Numbered from the stretch's first letter, positions 5,136 to 12,951 are shown. The stretch is 12,951 bases of DNA from Candidatus Fermentibacterota bacterium (GCA_022703195.1 JAKLEF010000023.1:1-12951), one strand, 5' to 3'. Program-made: numbers and translations. The notes: generated by a model not told the origin, from the sequence alone.

Positions 5136-7577
5136 CTAGGCGGCGGGGAGGGTGACCGTGAAGGTGGCGCCGGCTCCGGGGGTGGACTCCACCTCGATTC
5201 TTCCGCCATGCTGCTTCAGTATGGAGGCGGTTACCGCCAGGCCGAGGCCCGTGCCGCGCGCCTTGGTCGAGAAATAGGGGTCGAAGACCCTCTCGATCAC
5301 GTCGTTCTGGATGCCCGGCCCGGTATCCCGTATGGAGACCTTGACCTCGCGGTCGCCGCTCCTCGCAACCGCATTCCAGAGCCTGATCTCCAGTCTCCCC
5401 GAGCCGTTCATGGCCTCCCGGGCGTTCACGATGAAGTTGCTGAAGGCCTGGACCATCTGGCCCTCGTCGGCCTCGACGGCCCAGAGACCGGGTGCGGGGG
5501 AGACCGAGAGCGAAATGCCCGATCCGCTCAGCACGAGCCTCGCCGTGCTCTCGAGCATCGCTCCGAGGTCGACCCGCCAGCGCTCGGAGACGGAAGTGCC
5601 CCGCGAAAGCATCTCGAGCTGCTTCAGCATGAGTAGGGCCTTGTCGCAGGCCTCCAGGGCGCTCTTCAGATAGCCGGCCGTCTCGGCCGTTCCCGGTTCG
5701 GAGGTCATCCCCAGGTCGATGTTCCCAGTGACCGCGGACATGATGTTCTTGAAGTCGTGCGCGATCCCGCCGGCCATGAGCGAGAGCGACTCCTGCTTCT
5801 GGGCGTTCAGGAGCTCCGCCTCCATCCTGCGCTCCTCGGTGACATTCCGCAGGATGCAGACGACGGAATCGTTCTCGAAGGGTGCGAGCCTGCACTCGTA
5901 CACGCCGGAAACCGGCCCGGACGGGAAGGTGATCTCGACAGTCTCCACCGAACGGAGCCTGAGGCATCTCGAGAGGGCCTCCCTGCCCCGGGCGAGATCC
6001 TCCGCCGGGAGCCCGGCCTCCTCGAGTGACCCGCCCTCCATCCGCTCACGCATGAGCTGGGCAGGGGCGGACGAGCCGGCCTTGAACTCGAGGATGCGGC
6101 CATCGTGCGAAATGACGAGGACGCTCTCGGGGATGGCCGAGAGAATGGCCTCGTTGCGCATCTCGGAGCTCAGCAGCCTCTCCTCTATCCTGGCCCTGTC
6201 GGTGACGTCGGTGGCTATCCCGCCGAGGAGTAGATTCCCCTCGTGGTCGGGCCCGATGGGGAACGAGTGGAACAGCAGCCTCCTGACGCCCTTCGACCCG
6301 ATGCGCACATCGAGCTCCGTCAGAACCGGCCGCCTGCTGCGCAGAGCCTCGTCGTCGCTGCGCCCTATGACCGAAGCCTGCTCCGCCGGCCATATTTCGC
6401 CCCAGTCCATCCCCTCCCAGTCCTCGCGCGCCCCCAGGAGGTCGCGCCTGAAGCCGTCGTTGGCGTAGACGAGCTTCCCGTCAGGCTTTCTGATGTAGGA
6501 GTATCCCGGCAGATACCTCGCGAACAGGTCGAAGCGCGATCTGCTCTGCCTCAGATCGGCGGAGGCCTTCTCGAGCTCGTCCAGAGTGCCGTCGAGAGTG
6601 GAGGCGAGGAGGCCAAGCTCGTCGGAGCCTCCGATCCCGGACCGCATGGCGGGGTCGCCGCTCACGCCGATCTCGGCGATCCTGTGAGTGAGCCTCCTCA
6701 GGGGGGCCATGACGACTCCCTGGAACAGCAGGATGGTCACGGCCACGAAGAAGACCCCCGACAGCAGGACCATGAGCATCACCCTGTCGGCGGAATCCCG
6801 GCCGAGCCCGTAGATCTCCCTGGGGGATCCGATCTTGAGGATGACGTCGAGCCCCGGCCCCTCCCCAAGCGTGGCATAGACGACGGCGCTGTCGGGCCCG
6901 GTTCTGATGATCATCTCGCCGGGGCCCTCTCCGGACAGCCCGTGCGGCCCGGCCTCAGGGGCGAGGACATCCGTGGTGTTCCCCGGGATGAGGTTCAGGC
7001 GACCGATGGCCGCCCCGTCGAGCCTGTCGGCGAAGAGCACCATCCCCGTGGGCTCGCCCGACCCAGGAGAGGGTCTGACCTCGCATGTCCCTATGATCCA
7101 CGCCGACCTGCCGGCGAAGAGGATGCCGCCCCTGGTGCCGCCCACGTCACGCGGAACCGAGAACTCCGACCTGGAGATCTCCGCCGTCAGCCCGGCAGGG
7201 AAGGGGGCCGATGCCGATCCCTCCACCAGACCCGAGGCGAACGCGAGGCCTCCCGACGAATCGTAGACCGCAATCGCCTCGAGCCCGTCGCACGCCCACA
7301 CGGATGACTCGACGAGACTCCACGCTATGTCGACGTTGCGCGTCTCGAGGAACTCGGCCACCTCAGGCAGGAGGGCCGCCTCGACCGCGGGCGACACCAC
7401 GGCCCCGATCATGTCCATGGCCTGGCGCCTGGTTTCGACCGCGGTCCTGGTCAGCTGATCGTCCTCCAGGTCCTCGAAGGTCCCGAGGAAGACGAGCCGG
7501 AATGTGAAAGCCGTGACGGCCGCGACTACCAGCAGGGAGAAGGCCAGCGCGAGGAACAGCCTGGCCCCGAGGGTCAC
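5136..7577 (-). CDS. Membrane sensor histidine kinase with two PAS domains
   Basis: An 813-residue kinase. Helix 1 (about 5-31) and helix 2 (about 265-288) enclose a periplasmic sensor resembling CHASE4 in position and size but lacking the usual DWxxWD signature. Then come HAMP (about 289-342), PAS 1 (about 345-460), PAS 2 (about 466-583), HisKA with the H-box GGIAHDFKN (phospho-acceptor His607), and an HATPase with N-box NFIVNA (714-719), G1 DTGPGI (751-756), F-box FDPYF (765-769) and G2 GTGLGL (775-780). All catalytic parts are present, so it should autophosphorylate; no receiver is attached. The start is GTG at 7577, in a four-base GTGA overlap with the preceding hybrid kinase gene, and AGGGGCAGG lies just upstream, so the two are made from one message and probably act together. 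The signal and target cannot be read from sequence. Confidence 0.9.
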   Translation of the reverse strand: MTLGARLFLALAFSLLVVAAVTAFTFRLVFLGTFEDLEDDQLTRTAVETRRQAMDMIGAVVSPAVEAALLPEVAEFLETRNVDIAWSLVESSVWACDGLEAIAVYDSSGGLAFASGLVEGSASAPFPAGLTAEISRSEFSVPRDVGGTRGGILFAGRSAWIIGTCEVRPSPGSGEPTGMVLFADRLDGAAIGRLNLIPGNTTDVLAPEAGPHGLSGEGPGEMIIRTGPDSAVVYATLGEGPGLDVILKIGSPREIYGLGRDSADRVMLMVLLSGVFFVAVTILLFQGVVMAPLRRLTHRIAEIGVSGDPAMRSGIGGSDELGLLASTLDGTLDELEKASADLRQSRSRFDLFARYLPGYSYIRKPDGKLVYANDGFRRDLLGAREDWEGMDWGEIWPAEQASVIGRSDDEALRSRRPVLTELDVRIGSKGVRRLLFHSFPIGPDHEGNLLLGGIATDVTDRARIEERLLSSEMRNEAILSAIPESVLVISHDGRILEFKAGSSAPAQLMRERMEGGSLEEAGLPAEDLARGREALSRCLRLRSVETVEITFPSGPVSGVYECRLAPFENDSVVCILRNVTEERRMEAELLNAQKQESLSLMAGGIAHDFKNIMSAVTGNIDLGMTSEPGTAETAGYLKSALEACDKALLMLKQLEMLSRGTSVSERWRVDLGAMLESTARLVLSGSGISLSVSPAPGLWAVEADEGQMVQAFSNFIVNAREAMNGSGRLEIRLWNAVARSGDREVKVSIRDTGPGIQNDVIERVFDPYFSTKARGTGLGLAVTASILKQHGGRIEVESTPGAGATFTVTLPAA

Positions 7578-10099
7578 TCCCGCCTGCCCCTGTGCCCGCC
7601 CGCGCCTCCTGCGTCGTCCTCCATCCTCGACCTGAGGAGCCTTCTGACGGTGGAACTGAGCTCCTCGAGGTTGAAGGGCTTCCGTAGCGCCGCCTTGAAC
7701 CCGTGCACAGCGAATTCAGACAGCACGGAATCGGAGGAGTAGCCGCTCGAGACGATGGCCCTAACGTCACCGAACTTCGCCCTGGCCCGGGCGAGAGTCT
7801 CGAGACCGCCGATCCCACCGGGCACCACGAGGTCCAGGATCAGGACGTCGAACGGCCTGCCGGTCCTCTGCGCCTCGGCGATCCGGTAGAGCGCGGCCCC
7901 GCCGTCCGTGGCGGTCTCGACCGAGTAGTCGAGGGTCTCGAGCATCTCCTTGATCGTCTCGAGCACCTGGAGGTCGTCGTCCATGACGAGTATCCTGGCG
8001 TTGCCGCCGAGGGGCGTGCAGGGAAGCGGATCGCCGTAGTCGACGGTGTCGCGCGCCGCGGGGATCTGGAGCAGGAACCTGCCCCCGGGACCGGGTAGGG
8101 CCTCGAGCCAGCCGCCGTGCTTCACCGCGATCGAATGGCACATGGACAGCCCGAGCCCGGGCGAGTCCTCCTTGGTGGTGAAGTACGGCTCGAAGACCTT
8201 CTTCAGCAGGTCCTCCCTGATCCCGGGGCCGGAGTCGCAGAACTCCATCGTCACGTAGTGCCCGGGCTGGAGCCCCGCCCCCTGCGGGTCGATGGAGTTG
8301 AACGCCTTCATCTCGAACCAGCCGAAGCCGGCGATCGCCTCGATCGCGTTCGTGGCCAGGTTCCTGAAGAGCTGCGACATCTGGTCCGCGTCGGCGTCGA
8401 TCAGCCAGGTGCCGGGCCTGACGTCGATGCGGAGCGTCACTCCGATGCCCCGGAAGAGCGGATCGAGCGCCTCGTGCGCGAGGTCACCCACGGTCACGGG
8501 CTTGAAGTAGGGCGAGCCGCCCGTGGAGAAGGTGAGCAGCTTCCGCGCCAGGTCGCCTGCCCTGGTGCACGAGTCGAGCGCCCGTTCGAGGCTCTTGAGC
8601 ACGGTGGGGGACGGGACCGGGATGTCGGCCATCGCCAGCTCGATGCTGCCGATGGCCGTGGAGAGGCGGTTGTTGAAGTCGTGGGCTATCCCGCCGGCAA
8701 GGAGCCCGAGAGACTCGAGCCTCTGGAGCCTGGCGGCGGCCTCCTCGGCCTTCATCCTCTGGGTGACGTCGCGCGCGACGACGAGGACCGTGTCTGGACC
8801 GAACGAGACCACCCGAATGTCGTAGTACATGGTCGCATCGGTGCCCCTGACCCCGAGCGACATGCTCTCCACCGCGCCCTCTTCGAGCACCTTCGCCACC
8901 AGGGCGAGGAGGTCTGCATGCTCGGCCCCTACGAGCTCTAGTTCGGTCAGGCGCATGCCCTCGAGCCTCTCGACGGGGAGCGGGGGCTCGAAGCCGTAGC
9001 CCTGCTTGACCGACAGGATCGTGCCGTCCCTCCGGAGCGTCACCATGAAGTCGGGTATCATCCTGATCAGCGCAGCGTTGTTCTGTTCGCTCCGCCTGAG
9101 GACGTTCGTCATGGTCTCGAGCTTCTCGAGGACAGGGCCGATGGCCATCCCGATGCTGGACAACTCGTCCGTCCTGGCGCTCCCGGAGACATCCGCGGCG
9201 GCTCCGGACTCCCTGATCTGCCCGAGGAAGCCCCTGAGCTTCCTCACTACCAGGAGCTGCAGGACCAGGAGCGTGACTGCGGCGAATAGGACGCCCCCGG
9301 CGATGTTGATCAGGACGAAGCGGTCGAGGATGACCCCGGCCTCGGAGAAGAGGTCCCTGTCCAGCGCTGAGCCGAGGACGAAGACGCTGCCGTCCAGTCC
9401 CGGATACGGCGCCGAGACGGCCAGAGTGTCCCTGCCGCGCAGCGAGAAGACCGTGTCCTGCACGGCTCCCTGCCTCGGTTCGGAAATCCAGGCGGAAAGA
9501 GCCGGCCCGGCGGGGATGACCGCCATGCCCGCCGAATCCGGCAGAAGACGCACGAAGGCCAGCGAGCCGGACCTGGGTCCGGTCGCCTCTGTCGTGAGTA
9601 TGCTCCGGATCGAGGCGAGAGCCGTCCTGCCACCGACCAGCATCAGGCCCGAACGCTCGCCGGCATCCGCGGCGAGGAGCGAGAGGACTCCACCCTTGCG
9701 CCAGGCGTCCTCCATCGCGGGATCGGAGTATACGAGCTCGCCTCCGGATGACCCGATGGCCAGGACCGGCGTGCCCGACGTGTCGAAGAAGACCATCTGG
9801 TCGAGGGCGAGGCGTCCGAAGGTCTCGGGCCGGATCTCCTGTTCCACGAAGGTGCTGTCGAGGCCGAGAAGGAAACCGTGCGGCTTGTCCCATCGCGCCC
9901 AGTCGGCATTCGAGTTCTCGAGGCCCGCGATCTCTGTCGAGAGGAGCTCGGCAACCCCTCCGAGGTCCTTCAGGGCCTCCTCCCGCTCGAGCCTTTCGAA
10001 CTCGGGGCGGAAGACGAGATACGATACCAGTGCAGCGGTCCCGGAGAGCACGAGCAGCGTCCCCCCCAGGAAGACAATCGTCTGGCTGCGGAGCCTCAT
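7574..10099 (-). CDS. CHASE4 hybrid histidine kinase with C-terminal receiver
   Basis: An 841-residue hybrid kinase. Helix 1 (about 8-30) and helix 2 (about 260-285) flank a periplasmic CHASE4 domain, marked by NADWARWDKPHGFL at 64-77. Cytoplasmic parts follow: HAMP (about 286-335), PAS (about 338-448), HisKA with GGIAHDFNN (His473), HATPase with N-box NLATNA (580-585), G1 DSGPGI (622-627), F-box FEPYF (636-640) and G2 SPGLGL (646-651), then a receiver (about 701-822) with acidic pocket DDD (707-709), phospho-acceptor Asp756 (LILDLVVPGG), Ser784 and Lys807 (RKPF). All key residues are intact. The tail is Gly/Arg-rich and its codons overlap the ribosome site of the next kinase gene. The ATG at 10099 lies 51 bases after fabD and lacks a close ribosome site. 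No DNA-binding output domain is present, so the receiver may be a phosphate sink, a relay, or a control on the kinase itself. Confidence 0.93.
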   Translation of the reverse strand: MRLRSQTIVFLGGTLLVLSGTAALVSYLVFRPEFERLEREEALKDLGGVAELLSTEIAGLENSNADWARWDKPHGFLLGLDSTFVEQEIRPETFGRLALDQMVFFDTSGTPVLAIGSSGGELVYSDPAMEDAWRKGGVLSLLAADAGERSGLMLVGGRTALASIRSILTTEATGPRSGSLAFVRLLPDSAGMAVIPAGPALSAWISEPRQGAVQDTVFSLRGRDTLAVSAPYPGLDGSVFVLGSALDRDLFSEAGVILDRFVLINIAGGVLFAAVTLLVLQLLVVRKLRGFLGQIRESGAAADVSGSARTDELSSIGMAIGPVLEKLETMTNVLRRSEQNNAALIRMIPDFMVTLRRDGTILSVKQGYGFEPPLPVERLEGMRLTELELVGAEHADLLALVAKVLEEGAVESMSLGVRGTDATMYYDIRVVSFGPDTVLVVARDVTQRMKAEEAAARLQRLESLGLLAGGIAHDFNNRLSTAIGSIELAMADIPVPSPTVLKSLERALDSCTRAGDLARKLLTFSTGGSPYFKPVTVGDLAHEALDPLFRGIGVTLRIDVRPGTWLIDADADQMSQLFRNLATNAIEAIAGFGWFEMKAFNSIDPQGAGLQPGHYVTMEFCDSGPGIREDLLKKVFEPYFTTKEDSPGLGLSMCHSIAVKHGGWLEALPGPGGRFLLQIPAARDTVDYGDPLPCTPLGGNARILVMDDDLQVLETIKEMLETLDYSVETATDGGAALYRIAEAQRTGRPFDVLILDLVVPGGIGGLETLARARAKFGDVRAIVSSGYSSDSVLSEFAVHGFKAALRKPFNLEELSSTVRRLLRSRMEDDAGGAGGHRGRRE

Positions 10100-10150
10100 A
10101 CGACCGTCTGCCGCCCTTCGATGCGGATACGGGACGGATATACCAACAGG

Positions 10151-11086
10151 TCAGGCCCCGGACAACACCCCGATCGTCTCCTCGAGGGATTCGGCGGTGG
10201 ATGTGCCGAAAAGCCTGATCCCCTCGAATCCCTTCATCAGCCCCTGCAGGACGCTTCCGGGGCCGACCTCCACGAAGGTGTCGTAGCCCTGCCCCACCAG
10301 ACGGCGCATGGACGCGGCCCAGAGCACCGGCGAGGTGACCTGGCCGATCAGGAGCGATCTCGCCTCGGCGCCGGAGCCCGTGAAATCGGCGGTTACGTTG
10401 GCCATGACCGGGATGGCGGGATCTCCGAAGGGCACGCGGTCCAGGGCCCGTGCGAGGCCCTCTGCGGCCTCCCTCATCAGCGGTGAGTGCCAGGCCCCCG
10501 AGACCTTGAGCGGGATCACCCTCCTCACGCCCGAGGCCCGCGCGGCCAGGGAGGCGGCCTCTACCGCGGCCGTCGACCCCGAGAGGACGATCTGCCCCTC
10601 GGAATTGATGTTGGCTATGCCGATCGGGCCGGACTCCTGCGCGGCGGCCACTGCGGCGTCGGCCATCTCCCGCGTGGCCCCGATCAGGGCAGCCATGCCC
10701 CCGGGGTGCCTGTCGGCGCACTGCTGCATGAGCACGCCCCTGATCCTCGTGAGCGACAGGGCGTCACCGGGCGACAGGACCCCGGCGGCCACGAGGGCCG
10801 GGTACTCGCCGAGGCTGTTGCCGGCGGCAGCGGATTCCTCCACTCCAGCCTCCTCGAGCACTGCGAGTATCGCCAGGCTCACCGCGGTGATGGCAGGCTG
10901 CACGTTGTCGGTCCTCGTCAGGAGTTCCTCGGGACCTTCGTTCACCAGGGAGAGGAGCCCCGGCGCGGACGCGAGCTCGTCCAGCCGGGCGAGAAGGGAT
11001 TCGGCCGCAGGGCGCCCGGCCAGATGGGACGCCATGCCGACGCTCTGGGAGCCCTGTCCCGGGAAGAGGAAAGCTGTCTTCGCCAT
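10151..11086 (-). CDS. fabD: Malonyl-CoA:ACP transacylase (FabD) with GNSLGE nucleophile motif
   Basis: A 311-residue FabD, the usual length, which moves malonyl groups from CoA to acyl carrier protein for fatty-acid elongation in the cytoplasm. Visible motifs: FPGQGSQ with oxyanion-hole Gln11 (8-14), nucleophile Ser91 in AGNSLGEYPAL (88-98), Arg116 (RIRG) for the malonyl carboxylate, catalytic His200 in VSGAWHSPLM (195-204), and EVGPG (273-277). The usual motif is GHSLGE; here the codon before Ser91 is AAC (Asn). Since Ser, His and Arg remain, activity is likely. It starts at ATG 11086 behind a strong AAGGAGA (11097-11091). The gene lies alone, without fabH, fabG, acpP or fabF in the window, 62 bases after the synthase-like fusion and 51 before the hybrid kinase. 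A polyketide or specialised acyltransferase is less likely but possible. Confidence 0.92.
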   Translation of the reverse strand: MAKTAFLFPGQGSQSVGMASHLAGRPAAESLLARLDELASAPGLLSLVNEGPEELLTRTDNVQPAITAVSLAILAVLEEAGVEESAAAGNSLGEYPALVAAGVLSPGDALSLTRIRGVLMQQCADRHPGGMAALIGATREMADAAVAAAQESGPIGIANINSEGQIVLSGSTAAVEAASLAARASGVRRVIPLKVSGAWHSPLMREAAEGLARALDRVPFGDPAIPVMANVTADFTGSGAEARSLLIGQVTSPVLWAASMRRLVGQGYDTFVEVGPGSVLQGLMKGFEGIRLFGTSTAESLEETIGVLSGA

Positions 11087-11090
11087 CTCG

Positions 11091-11097
11091 TCTCCTT
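11091..11097 (-). promoter_or_regulatory. Strong ribosome binding site of fabD
   Basis: On the minus strand AAGGAGA is followed by CGAG and then the ATG at 11086. It is one of the best Shine-Dalgarno matches in the window and fixes the fabD start. Confidence 0.85.
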
Positions 11098-11106
11098 GCT
11101 TCTGTC

Positions 11107-11136
11107 GGACGGCCCGGTCCGGGCGGCATGCCGTCC
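11107..11136 (-). other. Hairpin between the synthase fusion and fabD
   Basis: GGACGGC (11107-11113) and GCCGTCC (11130-11136) form a perfect seven-pair stem around 16 bases, overlapped by two smaller dyads, CCCGG-T-CCGGG (11113-11123) and CGGCATGCCG (11124-11133). It starts 12 bases after the stop of the synthase-like gene in the direction of transcription. No U-tract follows, so it may be an mRNA-processing or attenuating structure or a Rho-linked site rather than an intrinsic terminator. Confidence 0.4.
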
Positions 11137-11148
11137 GGGCCCCCGCGT

Positions 11149-12867
11149 TCAGGGGGCCTGACCCGCGCCCAGGGCCGCCGCCAGCATGCGCGGACGAGGC
11201 CAGTCCGGATCGGCCGCCACCGCCCTGTCGATCATCGAGAGGGCCGACGGGAGGTCGCCCCTCGCGGCGAATCCCTCAGCCGCCGATGTGAGGGCCAGCG
11301 AGAGCCATCTCGCGCCCATGGCCCCGGAGCAGCTCCCGAGAGCCTCCACCGCCCCGGGGAGCCTTCCGGACCAGTACAGCATCTGGGCCTCCCTGACGGG
11401 ATCCGGAGCGCCCTCGATCGACAGCAGGAAGGCTGCGCACGGAGCTATTGTCGCCTGCGGATCGGCCGGAACCCTGCGCCTGATGAACTGGCAAGGGGCG
11501 TGGTCGTCGGTGTTGATCCCCGCGCCTTCCACGGCGGCCTGGATGCCGGGTCCCGAGGCGACCGGCATGAGGTACTCCGGTTCCTCCGGGCTGAAGGCGG
11601 CTCCCGCGAGGGCCGAAGCCGCCCTCTCATCCCCGAACATCGCTTCGATGTCTAGCTCGAGGGGCTCCGTCGAACCTGCGAGGATCGCATGCCGCCCTCC
11701 CGCCAGGTGCACCGCCGAGTAGGGGAAGACCGCGCTCCAGGTTGCGAGGATCCTCCTCAGGTCCTCGACGGGGAGCTGGTGCAGGGGGACCCACTGGGCG
11801 GCCACGCCCCCGGGAGCGAGATGGGACAGCATCGACCCGTAGAATTCCGAGGTGTAGAGGACCCAGCTGTCCGAGGAGCCGGGGTGCGTGGCGTCGCACA
11901 CGACCAGATCGTAGAGCGATCGGCTCGCGGCCAGATAGTTGCGCCCGTCGTCGCCGACCAGCGTGAACCTCGGATCTAGTTCCGGTCTCCCGTTCTCGGA
12001 GGCGAACAGGGGAGAAGCCTCGACGACCGAGGGGCAGATCTCGACGCAGGTCAGGGATTCGACGGGATGGCACAGCAGCGAGCCCGAAGTGATGCCCCCG
12101 CCCAGTGCGATGACCAGCACGTCGCGGGCCTCCGGATCGTAGCCCCACGGGAGGTTCCCCAGGAGCAGGAAGGCCTCGAGCGATGCCTGGTCGATGGGCA
12201 CCTCCTCGACGCCGTTGATCCTGAGGCTCCGGTATCCGTCCCAGCTCCGCGAGAACACGCTCACCGTGGCGGCCCTGTCCTCGTCGAAGAATGCCAGCGA
12301 GAGGTCCCCTCCGGGTGCGCGCGAACCCGGCGGCGGCAGGAGCAGGGCCGAAGCGGCAGCCGGCAGCACCAGCACCAAGGCGGCCAGGGCCTGCACCGCT
12401 CTTCCCCGCGGCATCGCGGAAGCCCCGATGACAGCGGCCAGAAAAGCCAGGATGCCGGTGCCCAGGGTCGGGCCGGCGGCTTCGAGGAGCAGAAGCGAGG
12501 CGAAGAGCGGACCCGCGGCCGCGCCGAGGCAGTTGGCCATCGAGAGGGAACCGACGTCCCTCCCCAGGCGGTCGGGCCGGGCGGCGGCCCTGACCATCAG
12601 CGGGAACGTGGCGCCCATGCAGATGGATGCGGGGATCATGGACGCGCAGGCTATTACCGTGCGGACGAACCCGGGCTGCCCTGCGAGCAGTGCGGAGGTT
12701 TCCTGCTGGAGCGATGCGGCTGCGAGCGGCAGGGCTCCGAGGAGGCCTTCGAGCGCGACGGCGAAACCAAAAAGCCCGTTCGCGTCGCCCGACAGCCTGC
12801 GCCCGATCCAGCTCCCGGCGCCCATCCCCACGAGCTTGACCGGCAGGTTATGGTAGCACACGTCCAT
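11149..12867 (-). CDS. MFS/spermidine-synthase-like fusion, apparently missing its first helices
   Basis: With the chosen start the product is 572 residues. Residues about 31-180 hold roughly five membrane helices. Residues about 245-400 are a spermidine-synthase-type Rossmann domain with VIALGGGITSG (252-262), VEICPSVVEA (275-284), DDGRNYL (306-312), YDLVVCDATHPG (319-330) and LYTSEFY (337-343), then INTDDHAP (451-458), and a TPR-like end (about 524-564). Fused MFS/spermidine-synthase proteins have this order, but they normally start with two more helices before the LGSWLGGRL-type loop; here that loop (VGMGAGSWIGRRL, 13-25) is almost at the start. Actual polyamine synthesis is doubtful in this group. 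Start choice: ATG 12867 has AGGTG close upstream and a 35% GC stretch before it. The frame is open to the window edge, so a start at 12945 or beyond is possible. It probably heads the unit with fabD and the kinases. Confidence 0.78.
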   Translation of the reverse strand: MDVCYHNLPVKLVGMGAGSWIGRRLSGDANGLFGFAVALEGLLGALPLAAASLQQETSALLAGQPGFVRTVIACASMIPASICMGATFPLMVRAAARPDRLGRDVGSLSMANCLGAAAGPLFASLLLLEAAGPTLGTGILAFLAAVIGASAMPRGRAVQALAALVLVLPAAASALLLPPPGSRAPGGDLSLAFFDEDRAATVSVFSRSWDGYRSLRINGVEEVPIDQASLEAFLLLGNLPWGYDPEARDVLVIALGGGITSGSLLCHPVESLTCVEICPSVVEASPLFASENGRPELDPRFTLVGDDGRNYLAASRSLYDLVVCDATHPGSSDSWVLYTSEFYGSMLSHLAPGGVAAQWVPLHQLPVEDLRRILATWSAVFPYSAVHLAGGRHAILAGSTEPLELDIEAMFGDERAASALAGAAFSPEEPEYLMPVASGPGIQAAVEGAGINTDDHAPCQFIRRRVPADPQATIAPCAAFLLSIEGAPDPVREAQMLYWSGRLPGAVEALGSCSGAMGARWLSLALTSAAEGFAARGDLPSALSMIDRAVAADPDWPRPRMLAAALGAGQAP

Positions 12868-12951
12868 GCGCACCTGTTCACAGGCCCGCATTGTGAGGAA
12901 AGGAATTATGGAATAACAGAAAACGGACTTGCCGCACAGCGACATACCGGC
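12868..12951 (-). promoter_or_regulatory. Low-GC promoter-like region before the synthase fusion
   Basis: Bases 12891-12930 are only 35% GC by count, unlike the genes around them. On the minus strand CATAAT, one base off TATAAT, lies at about 12912-12907, without a clear -35 box. The dyad CCTGT-TC-ACAGG at 12873-12884 overlaps the AGGTG ribosome site and could be a small operator. The reading frame of the downstream gene runs through here without a stop, so it could instead be coding. Confidence 0.3.

Noticed and set aside
8484..10721. Long minus-strand frame crossing fabD and the hybrid kinase
   Set aside because: It is Arg/Gly-rich shadow coding, out of frame with two genes that keep all catalytic motifs.
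12873..12884. CCTGT-TC-ACAGG as a LexA/SOS box
   Set aside because: Spacing and core do not fit the known LexA boxes (CTGT-N8-ACAG or GAAC-N4-GTTC); it is left as an unnamed dyad.

Overview
This is a GC-rich window from a Gram-negative (diderm) bacterium. Evidence for the outer membrane is an Omp85/TamA-type barrel protein followed by a TamB-like protein. Arg codon AGG and Ile codon ATA are common despite the high GC, and strong GGAG-type ribosome sites are present. An uncultured FCB-type or similar phylum would fit, but this is inference; nothing in the window fixes the taxon.

Layout. (1) 1-2335, minus strand: a TamA-like outer-membrane protein followed by the start of a TamB-like protein, coupled through a TGATG stop/start overlap; the second gene runs off the left edge. 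(2) 2336-2489: a divergent intergenic region with two GC-rich hairpins and no TPP riboswitch. (3) 2490-4726, plus strand: a single-chain fusion of ThiD kinase with a zinc-ribbon NUDIX hydrolase, coupled through another TGATG to a probably exported beta-propeller-like protein of unknown function. (4) 4724-5135: a low-GC convergent region. It starts with a 243-bp MITE-like element with imperfect 35-bp terminal inverted repeats, whose first three bases are the stop codon of the upstream gene. (5) 5136-12867, minus strand: a likely four-gene unit, in transcription order an MFS/spermidine-synthase-like fusion that appears to lack its first membrane helices, a FabD malonyltransferase with a GNSLGE nucleophile motif, a CHASE4-type hybrid histidine kinase with a C-terminal receiver, and a second membrane histidine kinase with two PAS domains. 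(6) 12868-12951: a low-GC, promoter-like region.

How the genes may work together. The TamA/TamB pair should act in outer-membrane protein or lipid transport. ThiD-NUDIX should make HMP-PP for thiamine and may also remove surplus or damaged pyrophosphates. The two kinases form a sensory pair without a DNA-binding regulator in the window; the receiver on the first is the only visible output. Their placement just behind fabD hints at, but does not prove, a link to membrane-lipid status. The most unusual items are the ThiD-NUDIX fusion, the inverted-repeat element that overlaps a stop codon, the 5'-truncated synthase fusion and the FabD motif change.
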